The notes beneath the pieces are model-generated. The model searched no databases. It saw only the letters and a list, made by a program, of their open reading frames with translations, and was not told the origin of the DNA. Made by a program: the position numbers and the translations under genes. Shown piece by piece: positions 11,905 through 12,143 of a stretch of DNA of 12,143 bases (position 1 is its first letter; the number at the start of each line of letters is the position of its first letter). The DNA is from JBJXGC01 sp046154545 (GTDB lineage: Bacteria; Chloroflexota; Dehalococcoidia; Tepidiformales; Tepidiformaceae): assembly GCA_046154545.1 (NCBI GenBank), contig JBJXGC010000055.1, positions 1 to 12,143 on the forward strand, given 5' to 3'.

Positions 11905-12143
11905 GTGGCATTTGAACCGGACGCTTGGGAGATCTTGCAGGAGAAGCGGGTCGCCGTGCTGGGGACGCTGCTGGCGACCGGCGCGCCCGGGCTCGCCTGC
12001 GTCTGGTACGGCTTTGATGGCGACGACATCATCGTCGCCACGCCTGCCGGGCGCCGCAAGGACAAGAACGTCCGGACCGACCCGCGGGTCTCCTTCCTGG
12101 TGGACGCGAGCGAGTTCTCGGACCCGCCGGGCGGCTATCGCGG
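11905..12143 (+). CDS. Pyridoxamine 5'-phosphate oxidase-like (PPOX) flavoprotein, N-terminal part
   Basis: The frame is open to the right edge: 79 codons, C-terminus outside the window. The sequence shows the split-barrel flavin-binding pattern of the PPOX superfamily. A first helix and strand (WEILQEKRVAVLGTLLATGAPG, about 8-29) leads into 'ACVWYGFDGDDIIVATPAGRRKDKNVRTDPRVSFLVD' (32-68). The RRKDKN..TDPRVSFLV motif corresponds to the cofactor phosphate-binding region. Members bind FMN or F420 and reduce small molecules; which one applies here cannot be told from the fragment. The start is a GTG preceded in frame by a TAG 12 nt upstream, so little freedom remains. A minus-strand frame at 11784-12065 is its shadow. 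Confidence 0.8.
   Translation, partial: MAFEPDAWEILQEKRVAVLGTLLATGAPGLACVWYGFDGDDIIVATPAGRRKDKNVRTDPRVSFLVDASEFSDPPGGYR

Overview
The window is GC-rich bacterial DNA (my reading is well above 60% GC) with many long antisense shadow reading frames. Clear Shine-Dalgarno sites, leaderless-looking genes and the protein families present (CaiB/BaiF CoA transferases, PIN toxins, an AhpD-like protein, an R2-like diiron protein) would fit an environmental Chloroflexota or a similar high-GC lineage. No rRNA or other marker gene is present, so this placement is inference.

Layout. A diiron R2-like ferritin-fold protein runs off the left edge (minus). A promoter-bearing gap follows, then a plus-strand pair: a lipoprotein and a small membrane protein joined by an ATGA overlap. 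Next is a minus-strand pair: family III CoA transferase 1 followed by a SAM methyltransferase. A second minus-strand group holds a stand-alone LuxR-type HTH protein, a secreted metzincin-like zinc protease and a secreted protein of unknown function. Upstream of the LuxR-type gene is a ten-copy GGGGAGC tandem repeat, and beyond it a plus-strand lipoprotein of the intradiol dioxygenase fold. Then come a RelE/ParE-type toxin-antitoxin pair (plus), CoA transferase 2 (minus), a divergent DUF1579-like protein (plus), and two paralogous vapBC modules (both minus) enclosing one plus-strand gene. A PPOX-type flavoprotein gene runs off the right edge.

The most important item is the gene between the two vapBC modules. 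It looks like two short open frames separated by a UGA, but both lie in the same frame. Together they make one full-length carboxymuconolactone decarboxylase/AhpD-like protein in which the UGA replaces the second cysteine of the CxxC redox motif (C-R-Y-U). Immediately after the UGA is a strong hairpin with a GGC apical loop 20 nt downstream, as expected for a bacterial SECIS. I interpret it as a selenoprotein gene that ordinary gene calling would split or truncate.

Other points of interest are matched promoter or operator elements at identical distances in front of the two CoA transferase paralogues (TAGACT) and of the two vapB paralogues (GTGTACAC), the potentially variable heptamer repeat in the presumed leader of the LuxR-type gene, a metzincin motif with Ala in place of the usual Gly, and an in-frame 18-bp tandem duplication in the methyltransferase. 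No tRNA, rRNA, CRISPR array, insertion sequence or origin was seen.
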